Assembly (NCBI RefSeq): GCF_014200455.1
Contig: NZ_JACHBW010000006.1
Location: forward strand, 62,001-126,000
DNA from: Paraburkholderia bannensis
GTDB taxonomy: Bacteria > Pseudomonadota > Gammaproteobacteria > Burkholderiales > Burkholderiaceae
Length of the DNA stretch: 64,000 nt
Reading direction: 5' to 3'
A program made the position numbers and the translations under genes. Shown here piece by piece: positions 45,341-55,647 of this stretch (position 1 is the stretch's first letter; each line of letters opens with the position of its first letter). The notes beneath the pieces were generated by a model. It was not told the origin of the DNA. It ran no database searches and saw only the letters and a program-made list of their open reading frames with translations.

Positions 45341-46937
45341 TCCGGCAAGCGCGGCAACCGGCGCGGCTCCCGCGCCGCACCCGCACGGCGAGCGCGCCAG
45401 CGCCGCCGACTGGATCGCCGTGGCGGCGGGCGCATTGGGTGCGCTGATGGCGACGCTCGACATCTCGATCACGAATTCGGCGCTGCCGCAGATCCAGGGC
45501 GAAATCGGTGCGACCGGTACGGAGGGTACGTGGATCTCCACGGGTTACCTGATGTCCGAGATCGTGATGATTCCGCTCGCGGCGTGGCTTACGCGGGTAT
45601 TCGGACTGCGAAATTTTCTGCTGGTGAATGCGGCGCTCTTTATCGGCTTTTCGATGATGTGCGGCTGGTCGGGCACGCTTGGCCTGATGATCGCCGGGCG
45701 CATCGGCCAGGGCTTCACGGGCGGCGCGATGATTCCCACCGCGCAGACCATCATCCGCACGCGGCTGCCGTTATCGCAATTGCCAGTCGGCATGACGGTT
45801 TTTGGTTTGATCGTGCTGCTCGGGCCGCTGCTGGGTCCGGTGCTGGGCGGCTGGCTGGCGGAAAACATCAGCTGGAGCTGGTGTTTCTTTATCAATCTGC
45901 CGGTGTGTATCGCGCTCATCACGCTGCTGATCGTGGGGCTGCCGAAGGACAAACCGCATTGGGAAGCCTTCCTCAAGGCCGACTGGCTCGGCATCGTGGG
46001 CCTCGCCGTGGGCTTGAGCACGCTCACAGTGGTGCTCGAAGAAGGGCAGCGCGAACGCTGGTTCGAATCGCACATGATCGTGACGCTAACCTTTGTCTCG
46101 CTCGCGGGCATGGTGCTGATCGGCATTTCGCAGTTCGTGGCGGAGAAACCCATTCTGCGGCTGTCGCTGATGCGCAATCCGCGTTACGCCAGCGTGATCG
46201 TGATCGTGTCGGCGGTGGGGGCGGGTCTTTACGGCATTTCCTATCTGTTGCCGCAGTTCCTCAGCATCGTGGCGGGCTACAACGCGGAACAATCCGGCGC
46301 GATCATGCTGTTGTCCGGCTTGCCCGCATTTCTGGTGATGCCGATCCTGCCGCGCCTGCTGGGCAAGGTGGATTTCCGCGTGCTGGTGGTGAGTGGTCTG
46401 CTGCTTTTTACCCTCAGTTGCATGCTCGATATTTCGCTGACCGCGCAGAGCGTAGGCCACGATTTCGTCTGGTCGCAGCTGATTCGCGGCGTGGCGCAGA
46501 TGCTTGCGATGATGCCGCTCAATCAGGCTTCGATGGCGGCGGTGGCGCGCGAAGATTCGGGCGATGCAGCGGGGCTGTACAACATGGCGCGTAACCTCGG
46601 CGGCTCGATTGGCCTTGCAATCATCGGCACGCTGATCGACCGGCGCGAGACTTATCACACGGCCGTTTTGCGCGAGTCCCTGAGCGGCAATTCGCTGATC
46701 GGGCAGGAACGCCTCGCCTCGGGCGCGGCGAACTGGTTCGCGCAGACCGGCGATATGGCTTACTCGCAGATGCAATCGCTCGGCCAGATTGCCACGCAGA
46801 TTCAGCAGCAAGCCACGGTCATCACGTACTCCGAAACATTCTGGGTGCTCGGCATTGCACTCGCTGCCTGCGTGCCGCTCGCGCTCCTGCTCAAGAAACC
46901 GCAGCCCGGCGTGAAGGCGCCGTCAGCCGGCCACTGA
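45333..46937 (+). CDS. emrB: EmrB/QacA-family (DHA2) multidrug MFS transporter
   Basis: 534 residues from a GTG at 45333 overlapping the emrA end; a longer frame to 45276 lies inside emrA. Fourteen membrane helices; motif C-like GLIVLLGPLLGPVLGGWLAE and DHA2 start GALMATLDISITNSALPQIQ (about 36-55), with TEGTWISTGYLMSEIVMIPL. Proton-driven drug export with EmrA and the NodT channel encoded next. Substrates unknown; the nearest regulator is the CecR-like TetR protein. Confidence 0.9.
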   Translation: MADPASAATGAAPAPHPHGERASAADWIAVAAGALGALMATLDISITNSALPQIQGEIGATGTEGTWISTGYLMSEIVMIPLAAWLTRVFGLRNFLLVNAALFIGFSMMCGWSGTLGLMIAGRIGQGFTGGAMIPTAQTIIRTRLPLSQLPVGMTVFGLIVLLGPLLGPVLGGWLAENISWSWCFFINLPVCIALITLLIVGLPKDKPHWEAFLKADWLGIVGLAVGLSTLTVVLEEGQRERWFESHMIVTLTFVSLAGMVLIGISQFVAEKPILRLSLMRNPRYASVIVIVSAVGAGLYGISYLLPQFLSIVAGYNAEQSGAIMLLSGLPAFLVMPILPRLLGKVDFRVLVVSGLLLFTLSCMLDISLTAQSVGHDFVWSQLIRGVAQMLAMMPLNQASMAAVAREDSGDAAGLYNMARNLGGSIGLAIIGTLIDRRETYHTAVLRESLSGNSLIGQERLASGAANWFAQTGDMAYSQMQSLGQIATQIQQQATVITYSETFWVLGIALAACVPLALLLKKPQPGVKAPSAGH

Positions 46938-46956
46938 TGCTTCTTTTTTCCGACTC

Positions 46957-48444
46957 ATGACGGCAATACGTTCGTATCAACTTACATTTCGGTCGGCATT
47001 CGCGCCGTTCACGGCGCTGGCAGCCGCCTGCGCGCTTGCCGCATGCACGGTCGGCCCCGACTATCACGGTGCGCCCGCGGTGGCGCCCGAAGCGGCCGGC
47101 GCGGCCACCTTCGTGCGCACACCCGCGCAGGGCGTGACGCCCACGCGCGCGCCCAGCCAATGGTGGCTGGCATTCAACGATCCGCAACTCAACGCGCTGA
47201 TCGCCGCGGCATTCGAGCACAACCCGGACCTGCGCGCCGCCCAGGCGCGGCTGCGCGAATCGCGCGCGCAACTGCAGACGCAACGCGCGGCGCAAATGCC
47301 GAAGGTATCGGCCACTGTCGCCGCGCCGCGTATGCGCGAGCCCAGTCTCAGCGCGTTCTCGCAGTCCGATGGCAGCAGCAGTTCGAGTTCGGGCGGTGGT
47401 GGCCCTCTGCAGTTCTACACGGCGGGTTTCGATGCCTCGTGGGAAATCGATCTGTTTGGCGGCACGCGTCGCGCGGTGGAAGCCGCGAGCGACGAAGCCG
47501 ATGCCGTGCAGGCCGATCTCGCCGATGCTCAGGTCTCGCTCGCCGCCGAAGTGGCGCAGGCCTATATCGACCTGCGCGATGAGCAGCAACGTTTGTTGAT
47601 CGCGCAACGAACCGCAGAATTGCAGCAGCAATCGCTCACGCTGACGGAACAACGCCGCGCCGGCGGCACCGCTGCGGACGTGGACGTCGAGCGTTTGACC
47701 ACGCAGGTCGAAAACACGCGTTCGACGATCACGCCGCTCGCATCGCAGGTGGAAACGTCGCTCGATCAACTGGCGGTGCTCACGGGTAAGGCCCCCGGCG
47801 CACTCGACGCCGAACTGGCGACGCCGCAGGCGTTGCCGGTGTTGCCCGCGTCGGTGCCGGTGAGCGATCCGGCCACGATGTTCGCGCAACGTCCCGACAT
47901 CCGCGCCGCCGAACGCCGTCTGGCATCGAGCAATGCGCAGATCGGCGAGCATGTGGCCGATTTCCTGCCCAAGCTCACGCTGTTCGGCGACCTGGGCTTT
48001 ACGGCTGCGGACCCGGGCCATCTGCTGCGCAAGAACAATTTCAGCTGGGTGGGCGTGCCTTATCTGCAATGGAATCTGTTCGACTTTGGTCGCACGCTTG
48101 GCGCGGTGCATGGCGCCGAAGCCTCGCGCGACGAAGCAGAAGCGCGTTATGAAAAAGCCGTTCTGGCCGCCCTGCAGGACGCGAACGGCGCGCTCTCGCG
48201 TTATGGCTATCAGCGCGAACACCTCGTCACGTTGCAAAAGGTGCAGGATTCGGCGCAGCGCTCGGCGGTGTTGATGCGTCAGCGTTATCGCGCGGGCACC
48301 TCGACGCTCGTCGATCTGCTGGACACCCAGCGCGCGGAATTTCTCGCGCAGCAGGACGTGATCTCGGGGCAGGCCGAATTGCTCAAGGACTTCATCTCCA
48401 TTCAGAAAAGCCTGGGCCTCGGCTGGCACAGCAACGCCAGTTAA
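46957..48444 (+). CDS. NodT/OprM-family outer-membrane efflux lipoprotein
   Basis: 495 residues, 19 bp after emrB. Lipoprotein signal with lipobox LAAC (TALAAACALAACTVGPDYHG, Cys about residue 30). Two OEP repeats follow, the first with NPDLRAAQARLRESRAQLQT and the second with RPDIRAAERRLASSNAQIGE, and the typical late RAGTSTLVDLLDTQRAEFLA. It forms the trimeric channel-tunnel that completes the tripartite pump. Confidence 0.92.
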   Translation: MTAIRSYQLTFRSAFAPFTALAAACALAACTVGPDYHGAPAVAPEAAGAATFVRTPAQGVTPTRAPSQWWLAFNDPQLNALIAAAFEHNPDLRAAQARLRESRAQLQTQRAAQMPKVSATVAAPRMREPSLSAFSQSDGSSSSSSGGGGPLQFYTAGFDASWEIDLFGGTRRAVEAASDEADAVQADLADAQVSLAAEVAQAYIDLRDEQQRLLIAQRTAELQQQSLTLTEQRRAGGTAADVDVERLTTQVENTRSTITPLASQVETSLDQLAVLTGKAPGALDAELATPQALPVLPASVPVSDPATMFAQRPDIRAAERRLASSNAQIGEHVADFLPKLTLFGDLGFTAADPGHLLRKNNFSWVGVPYLQWNLFDFGRTLGAVHGAEASRDEAEARYEKAVLAALQDANGALSRYGYQREHLVTLQKVQDSAQRSAVLMRQRYRAGTSTLVDLLDTQRAEFLAQQDVISGQAELLKDFISIQKSLGLGWHSNAS

Positions 48445-48829
48445 TCACCTTTCATGAAGGGACGCGATGCCGCGCCGCGTTCGCGCTCCCTGAATCAAAT
48501 AATGAGAAATCTCCGCGAATTAGCGGGTTAATGCCGAGCACCGGCGCGAGAAAAATCAAAACGCTACTGCTAAATGGTTCTTCTGCATGGGCGCGACTAT
48601 CGATATGCGCGCCACCGGCACCGTGCTGCGTAAATCCGGCACTTTGCTGCTCACCAAGATGGCGGTCGCCTGATTCTCGTGCCGATACTTACTGCGCTGT
48701 GGGTGCGCAGAAGGAGCGCGCGTGACGCACTGCGCGATAGTCTTGGCCGAAGCGCTGCCATGATGAGTTCATGGGGCCGCAGCCCATCGCAGGCCTCGAC
48801 GCTCACGTATAGCGGATGATCGTTCGCGA
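48445..48829. other. 385-bp intergenic region
   Basis: No intact gene. Bases 48445-48530 are imperfectly self-complementary and could act as terminator for the efflux operon, but no clean stem plus T run was found. A short plus-strand frame of 28 codons (48588-48674) and a minus-strand stretch after the cytochrome gene have no supported identity. Confidence 0.35.
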
Positions 48830-49363
48830 TCAACTTCGCGCCATGCTCTCCAGCACGCCGTCGCGCCGGATCAGCCCATGAAACAGCGCCGCGCCCAGAT
48901 GAAGCAGCACGGTCGCAAACAGCAACATGGCGAGCCACGTATGTGCCGCGCGCAGGAAGGCGTAGAGCGCAACGCCAGGCGGCGTGATGGGCGGTAAATG
49001 GAGTGCGCCCGCGAGCACGACGGGGTAACCGGCTGCAGACAGCATGGCCCAGCCGATCAACGGCATCGCAATCATGAGCGCGTAGAGCACCAGATGCGAG
49101 GCGTGCGCTGCGACGCGCTGCCATGCGGGCATCGCGTTGGGCATTGCGGGCGTGCCGCGTGTTAGCCGCACGACGATGCGCACGATCGCGAGCACAAGCA
49201 AAGCGATGCCCAGTGGCCGATGCAACGCAATCAGACTGTTATGCAGCCGCGAGACGGTTGAAACCATGCCCACGCCCACGAACAGCATCGCAACGATCAG
49301 GACTGCCATCGACCAGTGCAGCAGGCGGGCGAGGCCGCAGAAATGCGCTTGAACGGTTTTCAT
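48830..49363 (-). CDS. Cytochrome b561
   Basis: 177 residues, four membrane helices. It begins AHFCGLARLLHWSMAVLIVA, with haem-ligand His in LLHW, and has further His in SLIALHRPLGIA, HASHLVLYALMIAMPLIGWA and AHTWLAMLLFATVLLHLGAA, the set expected for two haems b. Its ATG overlaps the stop of the catalase-like gene upstream (ATGA). It probably passes electrons from quinol to that exported haem peroxidase. Confidence 0.88.
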   Translation of the reverse strand: MKTVQAHFCGLARLLHWSMAVLIVAMLFVGVGMVSTVSRLHNSLIALHRPLGIALLVLAIVRIVVRLTRGTPAMPNAMPAWQRVAAHASHLVLYALMIAMPLIGWAMLSAAGYPVVLAGALHLPPITPPGVALYAFLRAAHTWLAMLLFATVLLHLGAALFHGLIRRDGVLESMARS

Positions 49364-50418
49364 TGCTGGGCTTCTCCGTGTGCATGGGCGAGCGCCGCTT
49401 CTTCTTGCATGCGACGGTTGAACGAGACCGAATAGGCGGCCGAACGTGCGGCGAGAAGCGGGTCGTCCGAGGGCTTCAATCCATCGGGCAAGATCGTCGG
49501 GTCGTAATTGACGTCGCGGCAAGCGCCAGAGCGCTGCGGCGTGGCCTGCCGCAAGACGAGCGTGCCCGCATCGATCTGCTCGCGCGAGGCCGGCCATTGC
49601 TGCGTGGCATCGTTGGTGGGGTCTCCGGGCGCAGCCACGGTGAGTACGAGATGCCAGCGCAGCGGGCCTTGCGCGAGACGCGCTGCGAGATCGTCGGCGA
49701 GGAAGTCGGCATTGCGCTTCTGATCGGCCGATTCAGCCTCGTAAGCCGATTGCGGCACCATCTCCCACCTTACCGCGCGCGTATTGCCATCGGTATCCGT
49801 GGCGATGAACGCATTGATGCCCCAGAACGCCGTGTTCGCGAAACTCGATGAAGGCGGGTGCGCCTTGAGCCATTGACGAAACGGCAGTGTTTCCGGATTG
49901 GCGCTAAAGAATGCATCGAGTTTCGCGGTGTCGGGCTTGCCGGTCCTCGGATCGGGTTTCGACGCGAGCAGTTGCTGATAGAACTGCTTCGGGGTACGAA
50001 CCACGAAGACCGGCGCCGAATTCATGCCGGTGCGCCACTGCTCGCCATCGGTCAACTGAAAAAGCAAGGCCATGCTGCGCACGGGTATGCTGGCGTCGGG
50101 GGCGGACGGATTGCTGCCGGGAATCGCGAAGCGGCCGATCACAGGCGTCTCGCCCGGCGCAAACAGCGCCGCGCGCGAGACCTTTGCGCCATTGCCGTTG
50201 CTCTCGAATTCGCCTTCCACGCACAGGCCTTTGGCGTGATTGCGCCGCAAGCCTGCGTGAATGCCGTAGTTCGATTCAAAGGTATTGACGATGTGTGGAG
50301 CGTCCACGCGTTTGGGCGTGAGCCAGCCTGCGGTCCATGCGAAGGCGGCCGCCGTGCAACCCATCACCGCCGCGATGGCGGCAAGCCGGCATGGCATGCA
50401 GATATTGGCGCGACTCAT
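49360..50418 (-). CDS. Catalase-related haem peroxidase (SrpA-like), exported
   Basis: 352 residues from the ATG at 50416-50418; the longer in-frame form lacks support. An N-terminal hydrophobic segment (AAIAAVMGCTAAAFAWTAGW) serves as signal or anchor. The core matches catalase-related peroxidases: NYGIHAGLRRNHAKGLCVEG (distal His about residue 61), and RSAAYSVSFNRRM at the C-terminus, with the RxxxY haem-ligand Tyr. These small catalase-fold proteins act as peroxidases. It overlaps cytochrome b561 by 4 bases, so the two are likely functional partners. Confidence 0.88.
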   Translation of the reverse strand: MSRANICMPCRLAAIAAVMGCTAAAFAWTAGWLTPKRVDAPHIVNTFESNYGIHAGLRRNHAKGLCVEGEFESNGNGAKVSRAALFAPGETPVIGRFAIPGSNPSAPDASIPVRSMALLFQLTDGEQWRTGMNSAPVFVVRTPKQFYQQLLASKPDPRTGKPDTAKLDAFFSANPETLPFRQWLKAHPPSSSFANTAFWGINAFIATDTDGNTRAVRWEMVPQSAYEAESADQKRNADFLADDLAARLAQGPLRWHLVLTVAAPGDPTNDATQQWPASREQIDAGTLVLRQATPQRSGACRDVNYDPTILPDGLKPSDDPLLAARSAAYSVSFNRRMQEEAALAHAHGEAQQ

Positions 50419-50634
50419 GATGCGCCGCCGACCTGCGCGCGGGCGCGCGTGAGACGCGCGAGGACGATCGGTGTCCGGGGATAGAGCGAAGCGCGATGGG
50501 GCATGATCGGTCCTGTCGAAGGGTGTGGTGGCCGTTACAGGCGTCAACAGGGCGAAGGCGCGTTCTATTCCCCGTGAGTGTGAAGAATGCACAAGTGTAA
50601 GCTGCGTGCAAGAAAGCGTGCGAAGGAGCAGGCG

Positions 50635-51027
50635 ATGCTAAAGGGCGGTTGTTTATGCGGGAAGATCCGCTATGAAATCACCGGCGAGCCGATCGGCACG
50701 ACCGCATGCCATTGCGTGGATTGCCGCCGCGCATCGGGTGCGCCGTTTGTCGGCTGGATGAGCGTGGCGCGCGATGCATTCCGTTTTGTTGCGGGAGCAA
50801 CAAAATCCTATGCGTCGAGCGAGGGTGTGGAGCGGGGCTTTTGCCCCGATTGCGGCACGCCGCTTACCTACCGTAGCGCGGCGTTTGGCGAGGAAATCGA
50901 TATTGCCACCGGTACGCTGGATGCGCCCGGCGATGCGCCGCCCGAAGACCATACGTGGACGTCGCAACAACTCGCCTGGGTGCGGCTGGCGGATGGATTG
51001 CCGAGGTATCCGCGCAGCCGTCCATGA
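50635..51027 (+). CDS. GFA-family zinc protein (glutathione-dependent formaldehyde-activating-like)
   Basis: 130 residues; the ATG at 50635 follows AAGGAG. The zinc-binding cysteines are in place: C6 and C8 (GGCLCGKIRYE), C25, C27 and C30 (ACHCVDCRR) and GFCPDCGTPL further on. The family name comes from Gfa, but most members have unknown function. It stands between divergent and convergent neighbours with no operon partner. Confidence 0.87.
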   Translation: MLKGGCLCGKIRYEITGEPIGTTACHCVDCRRASGAPFVGWMSVARDAFRFVAGATKSYASSEGVERGFCPDCGTPLTYRSAAFGEEIDIATGTLDAPGDAPPEDHTWTSQQLAWVRLADGLPRYPRSRP

Positions 51028-51076
51028 CGTTCAAGCGATACAACAAGGTCGATGCGGCGCGCGCCGCATCGAACGA

Positions 51077-52519
51077 TCAACGATGCTCGGTGACGAACTT
51101 GGTCACGAGGTACGGCTCCATCGCTTCGGTACCGCCTTCCGAGCCGTAGCCCGAATCCTTGACGCCGCCGAACGGTACTTCGGGCAGCGCGAGGCCGTGA
51201 TGGTTGATCGACAGCATGCCGGTTTCGAGATCTTCCGACAGCGCCGCCGAAGTCGCGCTCGAACGCGTGTACGCGTAGGCGGCGAGACCGTAGGGCAGGC
51301 GGTTCGCTTCGGCGATCGCTTCTTCGTAGGTGGAGAAGCGCGAGACCAGCGCGAGCGGGCCGAACGGCTCTTCATTCATGATGCGCGCGGAAAGCGGCAC
51401 ATCGGTCAGCACGGTCGGGGCAAAGAAGTAACCTTCGCGGCCAATGCGTTCGCCGCCCGTGAGCACCTTCGCGCCCTGTTCGCGCGCATCGGCTACGAGG
51501 CGTTCCATTGCGGCGAGGCGGCGGTCGTTCGCGAGCGGCCCCATTTGCACGCCTTCAGCCAGACCATTGCCGACCTTGATGGTTTTCGTGGCCGCGACGA
51601 AGTGTTCGAGGAACTCGTCGTAAGCCGCGTCCTGGACCAAGAAACGGGTGGGCGAAATGCAGACTTGCCCGGCGTTGCGGAACTTCGCGCCCGCCAGCAG
51701 TTTTGCTGCGCGCGCAATGTCGGCGTCGGCGAACACAATGGCCGGCGCGTGGCCGCCCAGTTCCATGGTGGCGCGCTTCATGTGCTCGCCGGCCTTCGCG
51801 GCCAGCAGTTTGCCCACCGGCGTCGAGCCCGTGAACGAAATCTTGCGGATGGCCGGATGCGCGATCAAATACGACGAGACTTCGGCGGGCACGCCGAACA
51901 CCAGATTGAGCGCGCCTTGCGGCACGCCCGCATCGATGAAGACTTGCACGAGCGCCGCGCAGCTTGCGGGCGTTTCCTCCGGTCCTTTGAGCACGACGGT
52001 GCAGCCCGAGGCAAGCGCTGCCGAAACCTTGCGCACCGCCTGATTGAGCGGGAAATTCCACGGCGTGAAGCAGGCGACCGGGCCCACCGGCTCGCGCGTG
52101 ACGATCTGGCGGACCGCGTCCGTGCGCGAAGGCACCACGCGGCCATAGGTGCGGCGGCCTTCTTCGGCGAACCAGTCGATAATGTCGGCGCCTGCGAGCG
52201 TTTCGCCCCTGGCTTCGGCCAGCGGCTTGCCTTGCTCGCGCGTCATGATGGCGGCGATCTCGTCAGCGCGTTCGCGCAGCAGGTCGGCGGCGCGACGCAT
52301 CGTCTTGCTGCGTTCGAGCGGCGAGACCTTGCGCCATGCGCTGAAGGCCCGCGCGGCGGCTTCTGCGGCGTCCGAGAGGTCCTGCTCGCTCGCGAGGCTC
52401 AGGCGTCCGATCTCCGCCTCGGTAGCGGGGTCGATCACGGCAATCGTCTTCGCGCCGGCGCGCCATGCGCCATCGACGTAAATCTGGGTATCCGGATAAG
52501 GCTTCACGCTCGAAGTCAT
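51077..52519 (-). CDS. NAD(P)-dependent aldehyde dehydrogenase (succinate-semialdehyde dehydrogenase-like)
   Basis: 480 residues. Catalytic E253 (ELGG) and C287 (NAGQVCIS), and N155 (TPWNFPL) are all present, as is the NAD-binding [13 protein letters not shown]. The [10 protein letters not shown] segment differs from classical GabD (usually KPAEQTP), so the true substrate may be another semialdehyde. No neighbouring metabolic genes help. The start gives the usual N-terminal length. Confidence 0.88.
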   Translation of the reverse strand: MTSSVKPYPDTQIYVDGAWRAGAKTIAVIDPATEAEIGRLSLASEQDLSDAAEAAARAFSAWRKVSPLERSKTMRRAADLLRERADEIAAIMTREQGKPLAEARGETLAGADIIDWFAEEGRRTYGRVVPSRTDAVRQIVTREPVGPVACFTPWNFPLNQAVRKVSAALASGCTVVLKGPEETPASCAALVQVFIDAGVPQGALNLVFGVPAEVSSYLIAHPAIRKISFTGSTPVGKLLAAKAGEHMKRATMELGGHAPAIVFADADIARAAKLLAGAKFRNAGQVCISPTRFLVQDAAYDEFLEHFVAATKTIKVGNGLAEGVQMGPLANDRRLAAMERLVADAREQGAKVLTGGERIGREGYFFAPTVLTDVPLSARIMNEEPFGPLALVSRFSTYEEAIAEANRLPYGLAAYAYTRSSATSAALSEDLETGMLSINHHGLALPEVPFGGVKDSGYGSEGGTEAMEPYLVTKFVTEHR

Positions 52520-52799
52520 GATGGGACGATCCTCTCAACGGTGCAACGGTGGGGGAGCAGGCGCCGCGCGCAGCAACGCGGGGCGTGTGGATCGGCGAAC
52601 ACCGCTACAACACCGATATCGCCGGGCGCCTGGCAGCCGACTATTTTGCCACCGCTGCGCGCGTTTTGCAGAAGACGCCAATGGCCGGGGTCTGCGGGAG
52701 GCGCGCAGCCCCTGGTTTTAACGCCCGGGTTTAACCCCTTCGATCAAGCCCTTGTTGCGCGCGACTCGACCGGTGGCGCGCGCAACGAAGGCTTACGCG

Positions 52800-54959
52800 T
52801 CAGCTCAGTTGCGTGATGGGCGCAACGGCTGCCGGATCGCTGATGCTCGGGCGACCGGTTTCGACGTGACCTGCGTAGCGGCGGGCAAAGGTCGAATCGT
52901 CGGGGCTGGTCACCGTGAGGTCATACCAGTGATGGCTCGACGCGAGCACCCACGGCTCCTCGATACGCGCGTGAGCGGGCACCACCACGAGGCGCTCGCG
53001 CGCGCCGTAGGCGTTGTCCGTCACCGTGAGGCGGGCGATGCCGCCGCCGTTGTTGGTGAACTTGAGGAACAGATTGCCGTTCGCCACGTCGTATTGCGCC
53101 AATACTTCGGGCTGCGGTGTGCCGTTGTGCTTGCCGAAGAAACCCTGTACCGACGAAGCCGCCGATGACGACGAACTGGCCGCCGTGCCGGAGAAGCGGC
53201 GCACGAAGCCATTCGGACCATGCACCTCGAACGCGTAGACGCCGTTCGTCACGCGCAGATCCCACGTGTCGTCGAGCGACTTGCCGGCTTCGACCGTATA
53301 GCGCCACGGACCGTCGCTGCGATTCGTGCCATAGACGTAGAAGTGCGCGCCCTGGCGGCCCTTGTTTGCGAAGGTGATCGAGAGCGTCTGCTTCGACGGA
53401 TCGACGTGCGCGTTCACGTGCAACTCGTAGGGCAGTGCGCGGGCATAGCGCACGCCCGGTTCCTGCGCGTCGATCGGACCCGGCGTGGCGGGCACGGTCG
53501 GCGCCTTGTTGGCCGAGCACTGGTTGTCGGCCTGTGCCATATAGTTGCTCGTGTCGGGCAGCGCGGGCATCGACGAATCGGGCGTGCGGAAATCGAACGC
53601 CGTGGTGAGGTCGCCGCACACCGCGCGACGCCATGCCGTGATATTCGGCTCAAGCACGCCAAAGCGCTCTTCGATGAAGCGGATCACCGAGGTGTGATCG
53701 AACACCTGCGAGCACACGAAGCCGCCCTTGCTCCACGGCGAGACGATCGTCATCGGCACGCGCGGACCGAGGCCGTAGGGCAGGCCGTCGGCGGTGCACT
53801 TGCCGCCGCGTCCCGGATTGACGACGTTGTGAATTTCGCCCTCCACGCTGACCGTCGATTTGCCCTGCGTCGACGTGGTGGGCGGTTGCGGCGGCACGAT
53901 GTGGTCGAAGAAGCCGTCGTTCTCGTCATACATGATGAAGAGCACGGTCTTGCTCCACACTTCGGGGTTCGAAGTCAGGGCGTCGAGGATCTGCGAGGTG
54001 TATTCCGCGCCGTAAGCCGGCGTGTATTTCGGATGCTCGGAAAACGCAGCGGGCGGCAGCAGCCAGGACACTTGCGGCAGCTTGTTCGCGATCACGTCGC
54101 TCTTGAGATCGGCAATCGTGCGCGCGGTCTGTGCGCGCTGATAAAGCTCGGAACCCGGTTGCGCGTTGATGAAGTTGGCGAAGTTCTGCAGGATGTTAGT
54201 CCCGTAGTTGCCGTTCATCGGATCGCTGCCGTTGATGCCTTGCTGATAGATCTGCCAGCTGATGCCGGCGGCCTGCAGGCGCTCGGGGTAGGTGGTCCAC
54301 GAAAGCAGTTGATAAGCGGGCGGCGCGTCGCCGTCCACATAGTCGTTGTTGTCGAGCAGCGGGCCGCCCATCGTGCCGGTCGGATCGACCATGCCCGTCA
54401 TCAGATACGAGCGGTTCGGGTGCGTCGGCCCCGGCAGCGAGCAGAAATAGTTATCGCAGACGGTGAACGCATCGGCCAGCGCGTAGTGGAACGGAATGTC
54501 CGCGCGCAGGTAATAGCCCATCGTCATGTCGGTCTTGTACTGCGGCCACTGGTTGTACAGACCGTTGTTGATGGCGTAGTGCGTCGGATACCACGAGTGA
54601 TCGAGATCGCCCACGCATTGCGCGCTGGTCGTCTGCGTATCCAGATGGAACGGCAGAACCGGTTTGGTGGCGTCTTCTTTTGACGGCTGATACCAGACCG
54701 GCTGGCCGCCGGGCAGCGGGATCGGCAGACGGTCGTTATAGCCGCGCACGCCGCGCAAGTGGCCAAAATAATGATCGAAGGAGCGGTTCTCCTGCATGAA
54801 CACGACGATGTGCTCCACATCGCGGATCGAGCCCGTGCGCGAGAACGCCGGGATGGCGAGCGCGTTGCGGATGGACTCGGGCAGGACGGTCATCGCTGCT
54901 GCGGCGGCGCCGGAGGAAGCGACGGTCTGCAGGAAACGGCGACGGCTGTTTGACGTCAT
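52800..54959 (-). CDS. Phosphocholine-specific phospholipase C, Tat-exported
   Basis: 719 residues. Twin-arginine signal (SRRRFLQTVASSGAAAAAMT), then the acid-phosphatase-like phosphoesterase domain: DVEHIVVFMQENRSFDHYFG (about 47-66) with the catalytic ENRSFDHY, FIMYDENDGFFDHIVPP about 350, and two C-terminal bacterial PLC domains (about 510-700). It cleaves phosphatidylcholine or sphingomyelin after export; related Burkholderia enzymes act in phosphate scavenging and virulence. A small lipoprotein gene lies just upstream on the same strand. Confidence 0.93.
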   Translation of the reverse strand: MTSNSRRRFLQTVASSGAAAAAMTVLPESIRNALAIPAFSRTGSIRDVEHIVVFMQENRSFDHYFGHLRGVRGYNDRLPIPLPGGQPVWYQPSKEDATKPVLPFHLDTQTTSAQCVGDLDHSWYPTHYAINNGLYNQWPQYKTDMTMGYYLRADIPFHYALADAFTVCDNYFCSLPGPTHPNRSYLMTGMVDPTGTMGGPLLDNNDYVDGDAPPAYQLLSWTTYPERLQAAGISWQIYQQGINGSDPMNGNYGTNILQNFANFINAQPGSELYQRAQTARTIADLKSDVIANKLPQVSWLLPPAAFSEHPKYTPAYGAEYTSQILDALTSNPEVWSKTVLFIMYDENDGFFDHIVPPQPPTTSTQGKSTVSVEGEIHNVVNPGRGGKCTADGLPYGLGPRVPMTIVSPWSKGGFVCSQVFDHTSVIRFIEERFGVLEPNITAWRRAVCGDLTTAFDFRTPDSSMPALPDTSNYMAQADNQCSANKAPTVPATPGPIDAQEPGVRYARALPYELHVNAHVDPSKQTLSITFANKGRQGAHFYVYGTNRSDGPWRYTVEAGKSLDDTWDLRVTNGVYAFEVHGPNGFVRRFSGTAASSSSSAASSVQGFFGKHNGTPQPEVLAQYDVANGNLFLKFTNNGGGIARLTVTDNAYGARERLVVVPAHARIEEPWVLASSHHWYDLTVTSPDDSTFARRYAGHVETGRPSISDPAAVAPITQLS

Positions 54960-55016
54960 TCTTATTCACCTTTCTGCTTGTTGGATGAGTGTGCGCATAA
55001 GCACACGAACGGTGTA

Positions 55017-55415
55017 TTACTGACGCGTCGTTGCGGTACTGCGGGAATCGGTGCCGCTGGCGCTGGTGCCGGTGCCCGATCGAGGCGGTTCGTCGCCGGG
55101 CGCGTAGCTCATGACGGGGGCGACCTGCTGGCTGTCGGCGGCGAGGCTCGCCTCTACGCTCTGCACGGGGTCGTTTGCGTAGGTGTAGCTGGCGGGGTTT
55201 GCGGCGTCGGCAGGCGCGGCGCCGCTTGAACCGTTGGGACCGGCCACGGGCGCGGCGGGTTGAAGTGCGGCGTTGATCTGTTGCTGGCCCGGTGCGCTGG
55301 TCGTGTCAGGCGCAGCCGAAGAACCCACTCCCGGCCCGCACGCAGCGAGCGAGATGGTTGCCAGCACAACGGAAATCACGATTGCTGGTGACGGCTTGAA
55401 CAGGCGACTTTGCAT
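55017..55415 (-). CDS. Small Ala/Pro/Ser-rich lipoprotein
   Basis: 132 residues from ATG 55415 (GTG 55427 is alternative). Signal peptide with lipobox: IVISVVLATISLAACGPGVG, lipidated Cys about residue 26. The mature part is low-complexity (Ala, Ser, Pro, Gln), probably disordered. It lies 57 bp upstream of the phospholipase C gene and may be co-transcribed. No family recognised; an accessory or surface-exposed tether is possible. Confidence 0.6.
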   Translation of the reverse strand: MQSRLFKPSPAIVISVVLATISLAACGPGVGSSAAPDTTSAPGQQQINAALQPAAPVAGPNGSSGAAPADAANPASYTYANDPVQSVEASLAADSQQVAPVMSYAPGDEPPRSGTGTSASGTDSRSTATTRQ

Positions 55416-55647
55416 GTGCGCTTGCACTCCGATGATCGGGTCGGCGCACAGTTTCTACGGTATCGGAGAAAGAATTGTGAAACGCGCGTAAACGTTTGCG
55501 GACGATATTTTTTCTTATGCAAACGTTATTAAAGCGAGCGAAACAGGATAAATGGTTGATGTCGAACCCGTGTCAATTACAAATTGTTTCCACTATGAAA
55601 GACATCTGGAATTCACATACACCAACGTCGCCGCATCAAGCTTACGG

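Noticed and set aside
48730..48829. Possible OsmC-like remnant on the minus strand (HPLYVSVEACDGLRPHELIM)
   Set aside because: About 30 residues vaguely recall OsmC proteins, but the match is too short and ends abruptly; it may be chance.
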